DNA from: Pseudomonas sp. dw_358
GTDB taxonomy: Bacteria > Pseudomonadota > Gammaproteobacteria > Pseudomonadales > Pseudomonadaceae
Direction of reading: 5' to 3'
NCBI RefSeq assembly: GCF_018449655.1
Contig: NZ_JAAVUX010000006.1
Span: forward strand, 1 to 64,000
DNA: 64,000 nucleotides
Each line of letters starts with the position of its first letter. Position 1 is the first letter of the stretch. Both the position numbers and the translations under genes were made by a program. Below, one piece after another: positions 35,783 through 44,558 of the stretch. Under the pieces are notes generated by a model that searched no databases, was not told where the DNA came from, and was given only the letters and a program-made list of their open reading frames with translations.

Positions 35783-36655
35783 ATGTCTGGCAATGCTTCT
35801 ACGGCGTCTCTGGCTGCCAACGCCGCCCGGCGCGGCAGCGCAATCTCTCGCCGAGTGCTGATCGGCCTCGGCTGGCTGGTGTTTTTCCTGTTTCTGCTTT
35901 TGCCGCTGTTCATCGTGGTGTCTCAGGGCTTGAGCCAGGGGTTGGGTGCGTTCTTCGCTGCCATCCTCGAACCCGATGCCCTGTCCGCGCTGAAGCTGAC
36001 CGTGATCGCGGTGGTGATCTCGGTGCCGCTCAATGTGCTGTTCGGGGTCAGTGCGGCCTGGTGCGTGAGCAAGTATTCGTTCCGCGGCAAAAGTATTTTG
36101 GTCACCCTGATCGACCTGCCGTTTTCGGTCTCGCCGGTGATCGCCGGGCTGGTCTATGTGTTGATGTTCGGCGCCCAGGGGGTTTTCGGACCGTGGTTGC
36201 AAGACCACGATATCCAGATCGTCTTTGCATTGCCGGGGATCGTGCTGGCCACCATCTTCGTCACCGTGCCGTTTGTGGCCCGGGAGCTGATCCCGCTGAT
36301 GCAGGAGCAGGGCACTCAGGAAGAAGAGGCTGCACGCCTGCTCGGTGCGAACGGTTGGCAGATGTTCTGGTATGTCACGCTGCCCAACATCAAATGGGGC
36401 CTGATCTATGGCGTGGTGCTCTGCACGGCACGGGCGATGGGCGAGTTTGGTGCGGTCTCGGTGGTGTCCGGGCATATTCGCGGGGTGACCAACACGCTGC
36501 CGCTGCACGTCGAGATCCTCTACAACGAATACAACCACGTAGCCGCTTTTGCCGTGGCGAGCCTGCTGCTGATCCTGGCGCTCTTCATTCTGCTGCTCAA
36601 GCAGTGGAGCGAAGCCCGTATTAACCGACTGCGCGCCGCCGCAGCCGAGGACTGA
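35783..36655 (+). CDS. cysW: Sulfate ABC permease CysW
   Basis: The second channel subunit of the sulfate importer; 290 residues with six helices and the EAA loop [21 protein letters not shown] use the ATG at 35783, preceded by GGAGG; an in-frame ATG at 35765 overlaps the end of cysT but lacks as good a site. Three bases separate it from cysA. Confidence 0.93.
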   Translation: MSGNASTASLAANAARRGSAISRRVLIGLGWLVFFLFLLLPLFIVVSQGLSQGLGAFFAAILEPDALSALKLTVIAVVISVPLNVLFGVSAAWCVSKYSFRGKSILVTLIDLPFSVSPVIAGLVYVLMFGAQGVFGPWLQDHDIQIVFALPGIVLATIFVTVPFVARELIPLMQEQGTQEEEAARLLGANGWQMFWYVTLPNIKWGLIYGVVLCTARAMGEFGAVSVVSGHIRGVTNTLPLHVEILYNEYNHVAAFAVASLLLILALFILLLKQWSEARINRLRAAAAED

Positions 36656-36658
36656 TCC

Positions 36659-37639
36659 ATGTCTATCGAAGTTCGTAACGTCAGCAAGAATTTCAACGCC
36701 TTCAAGGCGCTCAACAGCATCAATCTGGACATCCAGAGCGGCGAACTGGTGGCGTTGCTGGGGCCGTCAGGCTGCGGCAAGACCACCCTGCTGCGCATTA
36801 TTGCCGGCCTGGAAACACCGGATGCCGGCAACATCGTGTTCCATGGCGAAGACGTGTCCGGCCACGATGTCCGGCATCGCAACGTCGGGTTCGTGTTCCA
36901 GCATTACGCGTTATTCCGGCACATGACCGTGTTCGACAACGTGGCCTTCGGCCTGCGCATGAAACCCAAGGCCGAGCGGCCGAACGAGACGCGGATTGCC
37001 GAGAAGGTCCATGAGTTGTTGAACATGGTCCAGCTTGATTGGCTGGCCGACCGTTACCCCGAGCAATTGTCCGGTGGGCAACGTCAGCGCATTGCCCTGG
37101 CGCGCGCCTTGGCGGTGGAGCCCAAGGTACTGTTGCTCGACGAGCCGTTCGGGGCGCTCGACGCCAAGGTGCGCAAGGAGCTGCGCCGCTGGCTGGCGCG
37201 ATTGCACGAGGACATCAACCTGACCTCGGTCTTCGTCACCCACGATCAGGAAGAGGCCATGGAGGTGGCTGACCGTATTGTGGTGATGAACAAAGGCGTG
37301 ATCGAACAGATCGGCTCGCCAGGCGATGTCTACGAGAACCCCGCCAGCGATTTTGTCTATCACTTCCTTGGCGATTCCAACCGCCTGCACCTGAGCGAGG
37401 AACATCATGTGCTGTTCCGTCCCCATGAGGTCTCGTTGTCCCGCTCCGAGCTGGGCGACCACCACGGTGCCGAGGTGCGCGATATCCGTCCGTTGGGAGC
37501 GACCACGCGGGTCACCTTGAAAGTCGAGGGGCAGAGCGAGTTGATCGAGGCTGAAGTGGTCAAGGACCACGACAGCCTGGTGGGGTTGGTCAAGGGCGAT
37601 ACGCTGTTTTTCAAACCCAAGGCCGAAACCCAGCGCTAG
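36659..37639 (+). CDS. cysA: Sulfate/thiosulfate ABC ATP-binding protein CysA
   Basis: The ATPase of the sulfate importer; 326 residues. Walker A is GPSGCGKTT, signature LSGGQRQR, Walker [12 protein letters not shown], with the C-terminal regulatory TOBE-like domain (about 235-326). It is the last gene of oscA-sbp-cysT-cysW-cysA. Its 3' end overlaps the convergent DUF962 gene by 4 bp, and no terminator hairpin is evident there. Confidence 0.95.
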   Translation: MSIEVRNVSKNFNAFKALNSINLDIQSGELVALLGPSGCGKTTLLRIIAGLETPDAGNIVFHGEDVSGHDVRHRNVGFVFQHYALFRHMTVFDNVAFGLRMKPKAERPNETRIAEKVHELLNMVQLDWLADRYPEQLSGGQRQRIALARALAVEPKVLLLDEPFGALDAKVRKELRRWLARLHEDINLTSVFVTHDQEEAMEVADRIVVMNKGVIEQIGSPGDVYENPASDFVYHFLGDSNRLHLSEEHHVLFRPHEVSLSRSELGDHHGAEVRDIRPLGATTRVTLKVEGQSELIEAEVVKDHDSLVGLVKGDTLFFKPKAETQR

Positions 37640-38130
37640 CCGGCGGGCTGCTCGATCTGCTGCTTGAGGTCGGCGCGCCAGCCCAGCAGGAATCCCAGCT
37701 CGACCACCACGAACAGCGGCCCGACGATCAGGCCGCTGACGTCATCGATGAAGGCTGGCTTGCGCCCTTCGTAGTAGTGCCCCACGAACTGGATCGCCCA
37801 ACCCAGGACAAAGGCACCGACGCCGCTGCTCAGCCAGAGGCCGGTGCTCTGTGCGGCGAGCGTCTGCCCGGCCCAGAGGCACAGCGCCAGCAACGCCGCC
37901 ATCAGCAGGCCCAGGCGCAGATCCAGGCGCAGGTAGAAAAGGGCCGACGCCAGCGACACCAGCAGTGCCGGTGACCACCATAACCCACCGAGCCAGCCAC
38001 CTGGCCGTGAGAGCAGGATGGCCACGGCCAGCACAATCAGCGGGATGCCAATGAAATGGGTGAGGATGTTGCGCCGGTCACGGTGGTAGGCCGCGTACTG
38101 GCTGAGGTGGTCAACGAGGGTCTTTTTCAT
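37636..38130 (-). CDS. DUF962 (Mpo1-like) membrane protein
   Basis: A 164-residue protein of the DUF962/YGL010w (Mpo1) family. It starts [21 protein letters not shown] and has the conserved [15 protein letters not shown] and [10 protein letters not shown] segments and four predicted membrane helices. Yeast Mpo1 is an iron-dependent dioxygenase of 2-hydroxy fatty acids; whether the bacterial protein does this is not known. I chose the ATG at 38130; a longer frame to 38211 lacks family similarity. It is convergent with cysA. Confidence 0.8.
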   Translation of the reverse strand: MKKTLVDHLSQYAAYHRDRRNILTHFIGIPLIVLAVAILLSRPGGWLGGLWWSPALLVSLASALFYLRLDLRLGLLMAALLALCLWAGQTLAAQSTGLWLSSGVGAFVLGWAIQFVGHYYEGRKPAFIDDVSGLIVGPLFVVVELGFLLGWRADLKQQIEQPAG

Positions 38131-38223
38131 TGTTATGCCTTCGGTTGAGGGTGGGAATACCGTGTGCTGAAGCGCGACTGGAACTGTGGGGGATTCCAGG
38201 GTTGGCTGCAATCCCGGTCGGTC

Positions 38224-39231
38224 CTACAGACACAACCCATTTCTGAACTGCCCCGGCGACAGTCCGGTCCAGCGTTTGAATGCGCGGGTAAAACTGCCGG
38301 CGTCGTCGAAGCCCAGGCGTTTGCCGATATGGGTCAGGGAACATTCGGGGTCGCGCAGATAATTGAGTGCGAGGTTCTGCCGGCACTCATCCAGCAGGCT
38401 GTCATAGCGCCAGCCTTCATTGGCCAGTTGGCGCTGGAGGCTGAGCAGGCTGATATTCAGCAACTGGGCGATGTCTTCGGCGCTGGGCAGGCCGAGGGGC
38501 AGGCTCAGTTCGATGGTGTTGCGCACACGTCGCTCCCACGTCAGTGGCTGCTGCATGCCCAGTGTGGTCTCCAATACCGTTTCGGTGGGCGCAGGGGCAA
38601 GCGTCGTCGTGTCATCCAGGTGCGACTCGAAGTCGGTCAGGGCAAACTCCAGACGGTTTTCTGCCGCGCCGAAGGTAATCGGCGCGCGAAACAAGCGCCG
38701 CCAAGGGCTGGGGTCCAGCGGCTCGGGCCGTGTCAGGCTGACGGCCAAGGGCGCGTAGTGGCGTCCCAGGCGATTGCGACAGCCGCGTACGTAGATGGCC
38801 GCGAAGGCGTCGATGGCCTCGGCGGCGATGACGGTCGCTTGATCGCGGGCCAGCAGGCGAAATGCATAACGCTCCTCCTCACGCTGCAGCACCGGGGTCA
38901 GCGCGTCGCCGACCACTTGGTGGTAGCGCTCGATGCGCTCGAATACCTCGCGCAGATTGTCGCTGGCCACCAGGCCGTAGCCTAGCGCGTGAAAATGGCT
39001 GGGGCTGACGAAGCGCGAGGCGCGCAGGCCGATCGCCGGATCGCCGGAGGCCTCGACCGCCAACTGCCACAACCGTGCGGTGGCGGGCAATGGGTAGCGA
39101 GCGTCGGGGTCATCCAGCCAGGCCGGATCCAGCCCGGCGGCGCTGTAAAGCGCGAGGCTGTCCACGCCCAGACGATCCAGCTGACGGCGCAGCGCACGGG
39201 TCCAACTGGCCGGGGTTGTCGCATCGGTCAT
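38224..39231 (-). CDS. AraC-family transcriptional regulator
   Basis: A 335-residue regulator with an N-terminal AraC-binding-like (Arabinose_bd/OruR-type) domain and a C-terminal double helix-turn-helix (about 235-332). The second HTH shows the signature GKRLGFDDAGSFTRAFKRW followed by GLSPGQFR. It lies between a DUF962 gene on the same strand and the divergent tonB gene. Its effector and targets cannot be read from the sequence. Confidence 0.88.
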   Translation of the reverse strand: MTDATTPASWTRALRRQLDRLGVDSLALYSAAGLDPAWLDDPDARYPLPATARLWQLAVEASGDPAIGLRASRFVSPSHFHALGYGLVASDNLREVFERIERYHQVVGDALTPVLQREEERYAFRLLARDQATVIAAEAIDAFAAIYVRGCRNRLGRHYAPLAVSLTRPEPLDPSPWRRLFRAPITFGAAENRLEFALTDFESHLDDTTTLAPAPTETVLETTLGMQQPLTWERRVRNTIELSLPLGLPSAEDIAQLLNISLLSLQRQLANEGWRYDSLLDECRQNLALNYLRDPECSLTHIGKRLGFDDAGSFTRAFKRWTGLSPGQFRNGLCL

Positions 39232-39601
39232 GGCGGTGAGCGCTCCCTGACAATGCTCTTGGAGCTTGTCACATTAACGAAACACCAGAATGAGAGCAGT
39301 CGGGGTGGCTGTGCAAGTGTTGGCGGACTGACTGCACGTCGACAGCCGCCTGCATCGCCAGCAGAAGGTCGGTCTTGACGGGTGCGCAACGGTTTTTGCA
39401 ATGCTTGCGATGAATACTTTATATGCCTTGAAGGCATTGCGTGGTTTGACGCACTGGCAAAGCCTTGTAAACCGGGGACGGCACGGAGCCCATTGATTCA
39501 ATATTCGTTATGCGTCTAAGTATCTTAATAAAGATTACTTTAAGCGCTAACGGGCTCTGCCTGAAGATCCACTCCGCTTTCTTCTTTTCAGGAGTTGATC
39601 C
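39232..39601. other. Divergent intergenic region, araC-type gene / tonB
   Basis: A 370-bp gap with no convincing gene. It holds a perfect palindrome ATGCCTT-G-AAGGCAT at 39423-39437 and an AT-rich stretch at about 39505-39545 that is probably the tonB promoter. I looked for a Fur box and saw no good 19-bp match. Confidence 0.5.
39423..39437. promoter_or_regulatory. 15-bp palindrome upstream of tonB
   Basis: ATGCCTT and AAGGCAT flank a single G, about 165 bp before tonB and 190 bp before the divergent regulator gene. It is a possible operator for the AraC-type regulator or another protein; only symmetry supports this. Confidence 0.3.
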
Positions 39602-40420
39602 ATGGGCAATGTCCAGACCGCCGCCAATGCCGAACCGGCCCTTTGGCCCAAGGCGCCGAGCGGTGATTTGGTCGACCTCGGTCGCCCACACCGCTTGCCG
39701 CTGGGACTTCTGCGTTTGCAGAAGACGCCAAAGGGGGCGTTGAGCCGGCGTGAAGCGATCGGTTTGGGCGTGCTGGCCCTGGTCCTGCACGCGGCGGTGA
39801 TTTATTGGGTCGGTCAGAAGGCCACCGCCACGGTGCTGATCAAGCCGCCGGAAGTGCCGCCGATGACGATCGAATTCAGCCAACCGGCCCCACCCGCCGT
39901 TGAACCGCCACCGCCACCACCCCCTGTAGTGCAGGCTCCCGAGCCGCCGCCTCCACCGCCCGTAGAGGACGAGTTGGCGACCAAGCCGCCGCCCAAGGTC
40001 AAGCCCAAACAGGTACCCAAACCTGTGGTCAAGAAGCCGTTGCCCAAGCCCGTCGAGAAGCCGGCCGTGGCCCCGACACCCGCGCCACCACAGCCGGTAG
40101 CGGCTCCTGCGCCACCGGCGCCGCCGGCGCCGAAACCGGTCACGCCGCCTTCGGCCAGTGCGGGTTACCTGAAGAACCCGGCGCCTGAGTACCCGGAACT
40201 GGCTCAGCGCCGGGGTTGGCAAGGCACTGTGCTGCTGCGGGTCCACGTATTGGCCAGCGGCAAGCCGGGGGAGATCCAGGTGCAGACCACCAGCGGTCGC
40301 CAGCAACTCGACGACGCTGCTTTGCAGGCCGTCAAGCGCTGGAGCTTTGTGCCCGCCAAGCAAGGCGATGTGCCTCAGGACGGCTGGGTCAGTGTTCCGA
40401 TCGACTTCAAAATTCGCTGA
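39602..40420 (+). CDS. tonB: TonB energy transducer with extended N-terminus
   Basis: Transmits proton-motive energy from ExbBD to outer-membrane receptors. It has 272 residues with a cytoplasmic N-terminal extension of about 55 residues, a single helix (about 57-75), a long Pro/Lys/Glu periplasmic spacer (about 80-185) and the C-terminal TonB fold (YPELAQRRGWQGTVLLRVHV). The long N-terminal extension is typical of Pseudomonas TonB proteins. CAGGAG precedes the ATG. It heads tonB-exbB-exbD. Which receptors it serves is unknown. Confidence 0.92.
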   Translation: MGNVQTAANAEPALWPKAPSGDLVDLGRPHRLPLGLLRLQKTPKGALSRREAIGLGVLALVLHAAVIYWVGQKATATVLIKPPEVPPMTIEFSQPAPPAVEPPPPPPPVVQAPEPPPPPPVEDELATKPPPKVKPKQVPKPVVKKPLPKPVEKPAVAPTPAPPQPVAAPAPPAPPAPKPVTPPSASAGYLKNPAPEYPELAQRRGWQGTVLLRVHVLASGKPGEIQVQTTSGRQQLDDAALQAVKRWSFVPAKQGDVPQDGWVSVPIDFKIR

Positions 40421-40468
40421 TTTGCGCCACCCATCCCTATTCGCGACACTCCACACAGGTAACTCATC

Positions 40469-41194
40469 ATGAATGCAATCGCATCTCCCCTCCAATCCAT
40501 CGAAGGCGCGGTGATCTGGCTGTTGGTGGTTTTCTCGGTCGCCACCTGGGGCCTGGCCCTACTCAAAGGCTTCCAGTTTTCTCGCCTGAAAGGTCAAGAT
40601 CGACGTTTCCACAAGAAGTTCTGGGCGGCTTCCAGCCTGGACTCGGCGGCTGAACTGGCAGAGTCCCAGCCAGGTGCGGCGGCCCGTGTCGCCCAGGCCG
40701 GGTACTCGGCCATTGCGGTGGGTGAGAGTGGCCCAGCCACTGATCTCGCCCATGCGATCAACCATCAGGACCGCCTGGAACGTGCCCTGCGCCAGCAGAT
40801 TGTCCGCGAGCGCCGCTCGCTGGAAACCGGGCTGGCCGTGGTCGCCAGTATTGGCAGCACCTCGCCTTTCATCGGCTTGTTCGGCACCGTCTGGGGCATC
40901 ATGTCGGCGCTCAAGGGGATCAGCGCGGCGGGCTCGGCGAGCCTTGAAACGGTGGCCGGCCCGATTGGCGCGTCCTTGGTGGCTACGGGCGTGGGTATCG
41001 CGGTCGCGGTGCCGGCGGTGCTGGTTTACAACTTCTTCCTGCGTCGCTTGAAGCTGACGGCGGCGGACCTCGACGATTTCGCCCATGACTTCTACAGCCT
41101 CGCGCAGAAGAGCTCGTTCCGCGTCTTGTTGCACCCTGCGTTGAACAAGAGCGCAGCGCCGGCCGGCGCCACCCAAGTAAAGGAGGCATCCTGA
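40469..41194 (+). CDS. exbB: ExbB proton channel subunit
   Basis: With ExbD it forms the inner-membrane proton channel that energises TonB. It has 241 residues with three predicted helices and the family stretch GLAVVASIGSTSPFIGLFGTV (about 124-144), then GPIGASLVATGVGIAVAVPA (about 164-183). It lies 48 bp after tonB and one base before exbD. Confidence 0.94.
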   Translation: MNAIASPLQSIEGAVIWLLVVFSVATWGLALLKGFQFSRLKGQDRRFHKKFWAASSLDSAAELAESQPGAAARVAQAGYSAIAVGESGPATDLAHAINHQDRLERALRQQIVRERRSLETGLAVVASIGSTSPFIGLFGTVWGIMSALKGISAAGSASLETVAGPIGASLVATGVGIAVAVPAVLVYNFFLRRLKLTAADLDDFAHDFYSLAQKSSFRVLLHPALNKSAAPAGATQVKEAS

Positions 41195-41195
41195 T

Positions 41196-41597
41196 ATGGC
41201 CTTTTCGACCCAGGACAATGATGAGGTCCTCAGCGAGATCAACGTGACCCCGCTGGTGGACGTGATGCTGGTGCTACTGGTGGTCTTTATCGTCACTGCA
41301 CCACTGCTGACCAATTCGATTCCGATCAACTTGCCCAAGACTGATGCGGTTGCCCCCGTCGAGCAGAAAGACCCGCTGGTGGTAAGCATTGATGGTGGCG
41401 GCAAGTGGTTCATCAACAAGGACGAAGTCCAGCCCGATTTGCTGGAAAGCAACCTGGAAGGCGCCAAGGCGAAAAACCCTGACGTGCGCGTCCAGCTGCA
41501 GGCCGATGACGGCGTGAATTATGGCGCGGTAGCCAAGGCCATGGCGTCCATTGAAAAAGCCGGTATCACCAAGTTGTCGGTGATTACCAAACGTTGA
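41196..41597 (+). CDS. exbD: ExbD proton channel subunit
   Basis: A 133-residue partner of ExbB with one N-terminal helix (about 20-42). The conserved membrane aspartate lies in TPLVDVMLVLLVVF, the protonated residue of the family. AAGGAGG precedes the ATG. A strong terminator follows at 41615-41649, closing the tonB-exbBD operon. Confidence 0.94.
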   Translation: MAFSTQDNDEVLSEINVTPLVDVMLVLLVVFIVTAPLLTNSIPINLPKTDAVAPVEQKDPLVVSIDGGGKWFINKDEVQPDLLESNLEGAKAKNPDVRVQLQADDGVNYGAVAKAMASIEKAGITKLSVITKR

Positions 41598-41614
41598 TGG
41601 TGTGCAACCTTTTT

Positions 41615-41649
41615 GGGGCCGTACCGGCAGGGGACGGCCCCTTTTTTTT
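41615..41649 (+). terminator. Rho-independent terminator after exbD
   Basis: GGGGCCGT and ACGGCCCC form an 8-bp stem around an 11-nt loop and are followed by eight T. Confidence 0.9.
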
Positions 41650-41770
41650 CTCTCAGGCTCAGCTTTATATGTGATTTAAGAATTACCAAATAGCTTCTTA
41701 TTCCTTAACGGTTATATGTGCCGCCCTTATACTGGGGTCATGAAGGCAGAACAGTGAGAGGCAACAGGCC

Positions 41771-42352
41771 ATGAGCAGTGAATCGATCCGCTACCTGATC
41801 GTGCCGGGCTGGCAAGGTTCGCCAGCAGAGCATTGGCAGAGCCATTGGCAAGCCAGCTTGCCTAACGGCGAGCGGGTCGAGCAGGCTGATTGGCAGGTGC
41901 CGCTGTGCCAAGACTGGGTCGCGACGCTGGAACAGGCGGTGGCTGCATCGACTGCCCCGGTCATTCTCATTGCCCACAGCCTGGGTTGCATCACCGTTGC
42001 CCATTGGGCTGCACAGGCTCCGCTGGCTTCGCTGCGGCGGGTCCGAGGTGCATTGCTGGTGGCGCCGGCCGATGTCGAACGCCCGGCCTGCCCAGAGCCT
42101 TTGCGCAATTTCGCGCCGATTCCGCGCCATCTGCTGCCCTTTCCCAGCCAGGTGGTGAGCTCCGACAATGATCCAGCGATCAGCGCGCCACGGGCGCTGG
42201 AACTGGCCCGCGACTGGGGCGCCGAAGCCGGGATTCTGGCCGGCGCCGGGCACATCAATGTGAAGTCCGGGCATCAACGCTGGGAACAGGGCTTTGCCTA
42301 CCTTTATCGCTTGCAACGTCTGCTGGAACAAGGCGCTCTGCGTCGCGCGTGA
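41771..42352 (+). CDS. RBBP9/YdeN-family alpha/beta hydrolase
   Basis: A 193-residue serine hydrolase. The nucleophile lies in IAHSLGC (Ser near 69), with a likely acid in SSDNDP and histidine in GAGHINVKSG. Substrate is unknown. It has no methionine after the first residue. It is the probable first gene before the SfnR-like activator, and the AT-rich upstream DNA (about 41665-41730) resembles promoters of other sulfur-limitation genes in this window, so a role in sulfur scavenging is possible but unproven. Confidence 0.8.
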   Translation: MSSESIRYLIVPGWQGSPAEHWQSHWQASLPNGERVEQADWQVPLCQDWVATLEQAVAASTAPVILIAHSLGCITVAHWAAQAPLASLRRVRGALLVAPADVERPACPEPLRNFAPIPRHLLPFPSQVVSSDNDPAISAPRALELARDWGAEAGILAGAGHINVKSGHQRWEQGFAYLYRLQRLLEQGALRRA

Positions 42353-42427
42353 CCACTGTCGCGCCACTTTAAGTACCACGCGGGTTGAATGACGCCGGGG
42401 CCCGCAAGGCCCCGGCGGGAGTATTTT

Positions 42428-43360
42428 ATGAGTATCGATGAGTTTTTCAGCCAGCCATTGCTGACGTTCCCGGATGCGGAAAAGAGCCCTCTGAGCATCC
42501 GCGCCAAGGCGTTGGTGTTTGTCGACCCGCGCTCCCGGCGGCTGCGCGAGCAGCTCGAGGATCTGGCACCCAAACGCCTGCCAATCCTGATCCGCGGCGA
42601 AACCGGTACCGGCAAAGAGTTGCTGGCCCGGCAGATCCACCGCGCCAGCGACCGCAGTGGCCTGTTCGTGTCGGTCAACTGTGGCGCCATCAGCCCGACC
42701 TATGCCGATGCCGAGCTGTTTGGCTACAGCGCGGGAGCCCACAGCGGCGCAGCCAGCAGCCGGGCAGGATGGTTCGGGTCAGCCAATGGCGGCACTCTGT
42801 ATCTGGACGAAATTGCCGATCTGCCGCTGAGCATTCAAATCAAGCTGCTGACGGCGCTGGAAAACCACGAGGTGATTCGTGTGGGGGCGCAACAGCCTAG
42901 CCCGGTGGACGTGCGGTTGGTGGCGGCGACCAGTATCGACCTGACTCAGGCTGTGGCATCCGGGCGTTTCCACGAACGCCTGCTGCACTATCTGGTTGAA
43001 GGCCAACTGCTGCTTCCGGCCTTGCGCGAGCGGGTGGGCGACATCCTTTCGTTGGCCGAGTACTTTATCGGTATCTATAGCCAGCGCCTTGGCCTGCCCG
43101 TGCCCTTGCTCAGCGAGGCCGCGCAACACGTGCTGGAGGCTCACTATTGGCCGGGCAATACTCGCGAACTGGAGAACGTCATCCACTTTGCCCTGTTGGT
43201 CAGCACCGGTGAACAGATTCTGGCGGAGCATTTGAATCTCTTGCCGGTGCTCGATCCGCTGGAGGAAATCCATCGTCAGCTTAAACGCCTGGAGGCTCTA
43301 GGCAGCATCTCTGACTGGCGTGCGATCCAGACGCTGCTCGACCGCCGTCGAGAAAGCTGA
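42428..43360 (+). CDS. sfnR: SfnR-like sigma-54-interacting regulator
   Basis: A 310-residue AAA+ activator lacking an N-terminal sensor domain. Walker A is GETGTGKE (57-64) and Walker B GGTLYLDEI (121-129). The sigma-54 contact loop, normally GAFTGA, reads GAHSGA (103-108), and after the AAA+ part no Fis-type helix-turn-helix is recognisable. It resembles SfnR, which controls dimethyl-sulfone use in Pseudomonas, and the sfnB pair lies about 12 kb away. GGGAG precedes the ATG at 42428. It contains one methionine (the first) and one cysteine. The gene symbol is tentative. Confidence 0.75.
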   Translation: MSIDEFFSQPLLTFPDAEKSPLSIRAKALVFVDPRSRRLREQLEDLAPKRLPILIRGETGTGKELLARQIHRASDRSGLFVSVNCGAISPTYADAELFGYSAGAHSGAASSRAGWFGSANGGTLYLDEIADLPLSIQIKLLTALENHEVIRVGAQQPSPVDVRLVAATSIDLTQAVASGRFHERLLHYLVEGQLLLPALRERVGDILSLAEYFIGIYSQRLGLPVPLLSEAAQHVLEAHYWPGNTRELENVIHFALLVSTGEQILAEHLNLLPVLDPLEEIHRQLKRLEALGSISDWRAIQTLLDRRRES

Positions 43361-43487
43361 GGGAATAGTTAGAAAGAGCATAAGCAGCGAAGCAAAAGAT
43401 ATTGTATTGGCATAAAAATTATCGGTATCTTGCGCCCCATGCCGGCTCACTTTCAAAACTGGCACCCCATTGGATCAAGGACTTAGC

Positions 43488-44270
43488 ATGAAAAAGGCTT
43501 TGCTGTTCACTGCACTCGCTGCTGCCCTCACCGCTGGCATGGCCAACGCTGCCGAAAAACTCGTGGTGGCCGCCACGCCCATTCCCCACGCTGAAATCCT
43601 TGAATTGATCAAGCCGACCTTGGCCAAGGAAGGTGTGGACCTGGAAATCAAAGTCTTCACTGACTACGTACAGCCGAACGTGCAAGTGGCCGAGAAGCGC
43701 CTGGACGCCAACTACTTCCAGACCAAGCCTTACCTGGACAACTTCAACAAAGGCAAAGGCACCGACCTGGTGACCGTCGTCGGCGTGCACGTCGAACCCT
43801 TTGGCGGTTACTCGAAGAAGTACAAGTCCCTGGCTGAACTGCCGGACGGCGCCACCGTGGCCATCCCCAACGAAGGCAGCAATAGCGGTCGTGCCCTGCT
43901 GCTGTTGCAAAAGGGCGGCCTGCTGACCCTGAAAGACCCGACCAACGCCCTGGCCACCCCGAAAGACATCGCCACCAATCCCAAGCACCTGAAGTTCAAG
44001 GAGCTTGAGTCGGCCATGCTGCCGCGCGTGCTGGACCAGGTCGACCTGGACATGATCAACACTAACTACGCCCTTGAAGCCAAGCTGAACCCGGCCAAGG
44101 ATGCCTTGATCATCGAGGGTGCGGATTCGCCTTACGTGAACTTCCTGGTCGCCCGTCCAGACAACAAGGACAGCGACGCCATGAAGAAACTGGCGGCTGC
44201 GCTGACCAGCCCTGAAGTGAAGGCGTTCATTGCCAAGAAGTACGAAGGCGCGGTATTGCCGGCGTTCTGA
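43488..44270 (+). CDS. metQ: MetQ/NlpA-family binding protein, stand-alone
   Basis: A 260-residue periplasmic binding protein of the methionine (NlpA/MetQ) family. The signal ends TAGMANAAEK (cleavage near 22), without a lipobox cysteine. Family stretches are FTDYVQPNVQVAEKRLDANYFQ and INTNYALEAKL. AAGGA precedes the ATG at 43488. No MetN or MetI gene is adjacent, so it probably uses a transporter encoded elsewhere, perhaps the one at 50449-52216. The AT-rich region just upstream fits sulfur-dependent control. The ligand may be methionine or another organosulfur compound. Confidence 0.85.
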   Translation: MKKALLFTALAAALTAGMANAAEKLVVAATPIPHAEILELIKPTLAKEGVDLEIKVFTDYVQPNVQVAEKRLDANYFQTKPYLDNFNKGKGTDLVTVVGVHVEPFGGYSKKYKSLAELPDGATVAIPNEGSNSGRALLLLQKGGLLTLKDPTNALATPKDIATNPKHLKFKELESAMLPRVLDQVDLDMINTNYALEAKLNPAKDALIIEGADSPYVNFLVARPDNKDSDAMKKLAAALTSPEVKAFIAKKYEGAVLPAF

Positions 44271-44291
44271 TGATTTGAAGTGGCAGGTTTC

Positions 44292-44325
44292 AACGCCGAC
44301 GGCTGGTAGAGCGTCGGCGTTTTTT
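44292..44325 (+). terminator. Rho-independent terminator after metQ
   Basis: AACGCCGACG and CGTCGGCGTT form a perfect 10-bp stem around a 10-nt loop and continue into a T-run. It lies 21 bp after the metQ stop. Confidence 0.88.
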
Positions 44326-44558
44326 ATTGTCGGGAGGGGGTGGTCTCAGCACTCAAGGACCTGGTGTGAGTTTCGACCTCCCCTCGTTGAGCGCTGCTGT
44401 TTCACGATCCTGGTGCCTACGACATCCTTGCAGTTTTATTCCAATAGCCTTCCTGGCTGAACAGGCAGTGGAGTATAACGGTGGCCTCAAGGAACCCCTG
44501 CCCGCCGAGGGCAGTCGCATAACCACAAAATATTACAATGCATCGCAAGGGAGTCTGC

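Noticed and set aside
39505..39550. Fur box upstream of tonB
   Set aside because: The region is AT-rich, but I could not find a convincing 19-bp Fur consensus match.
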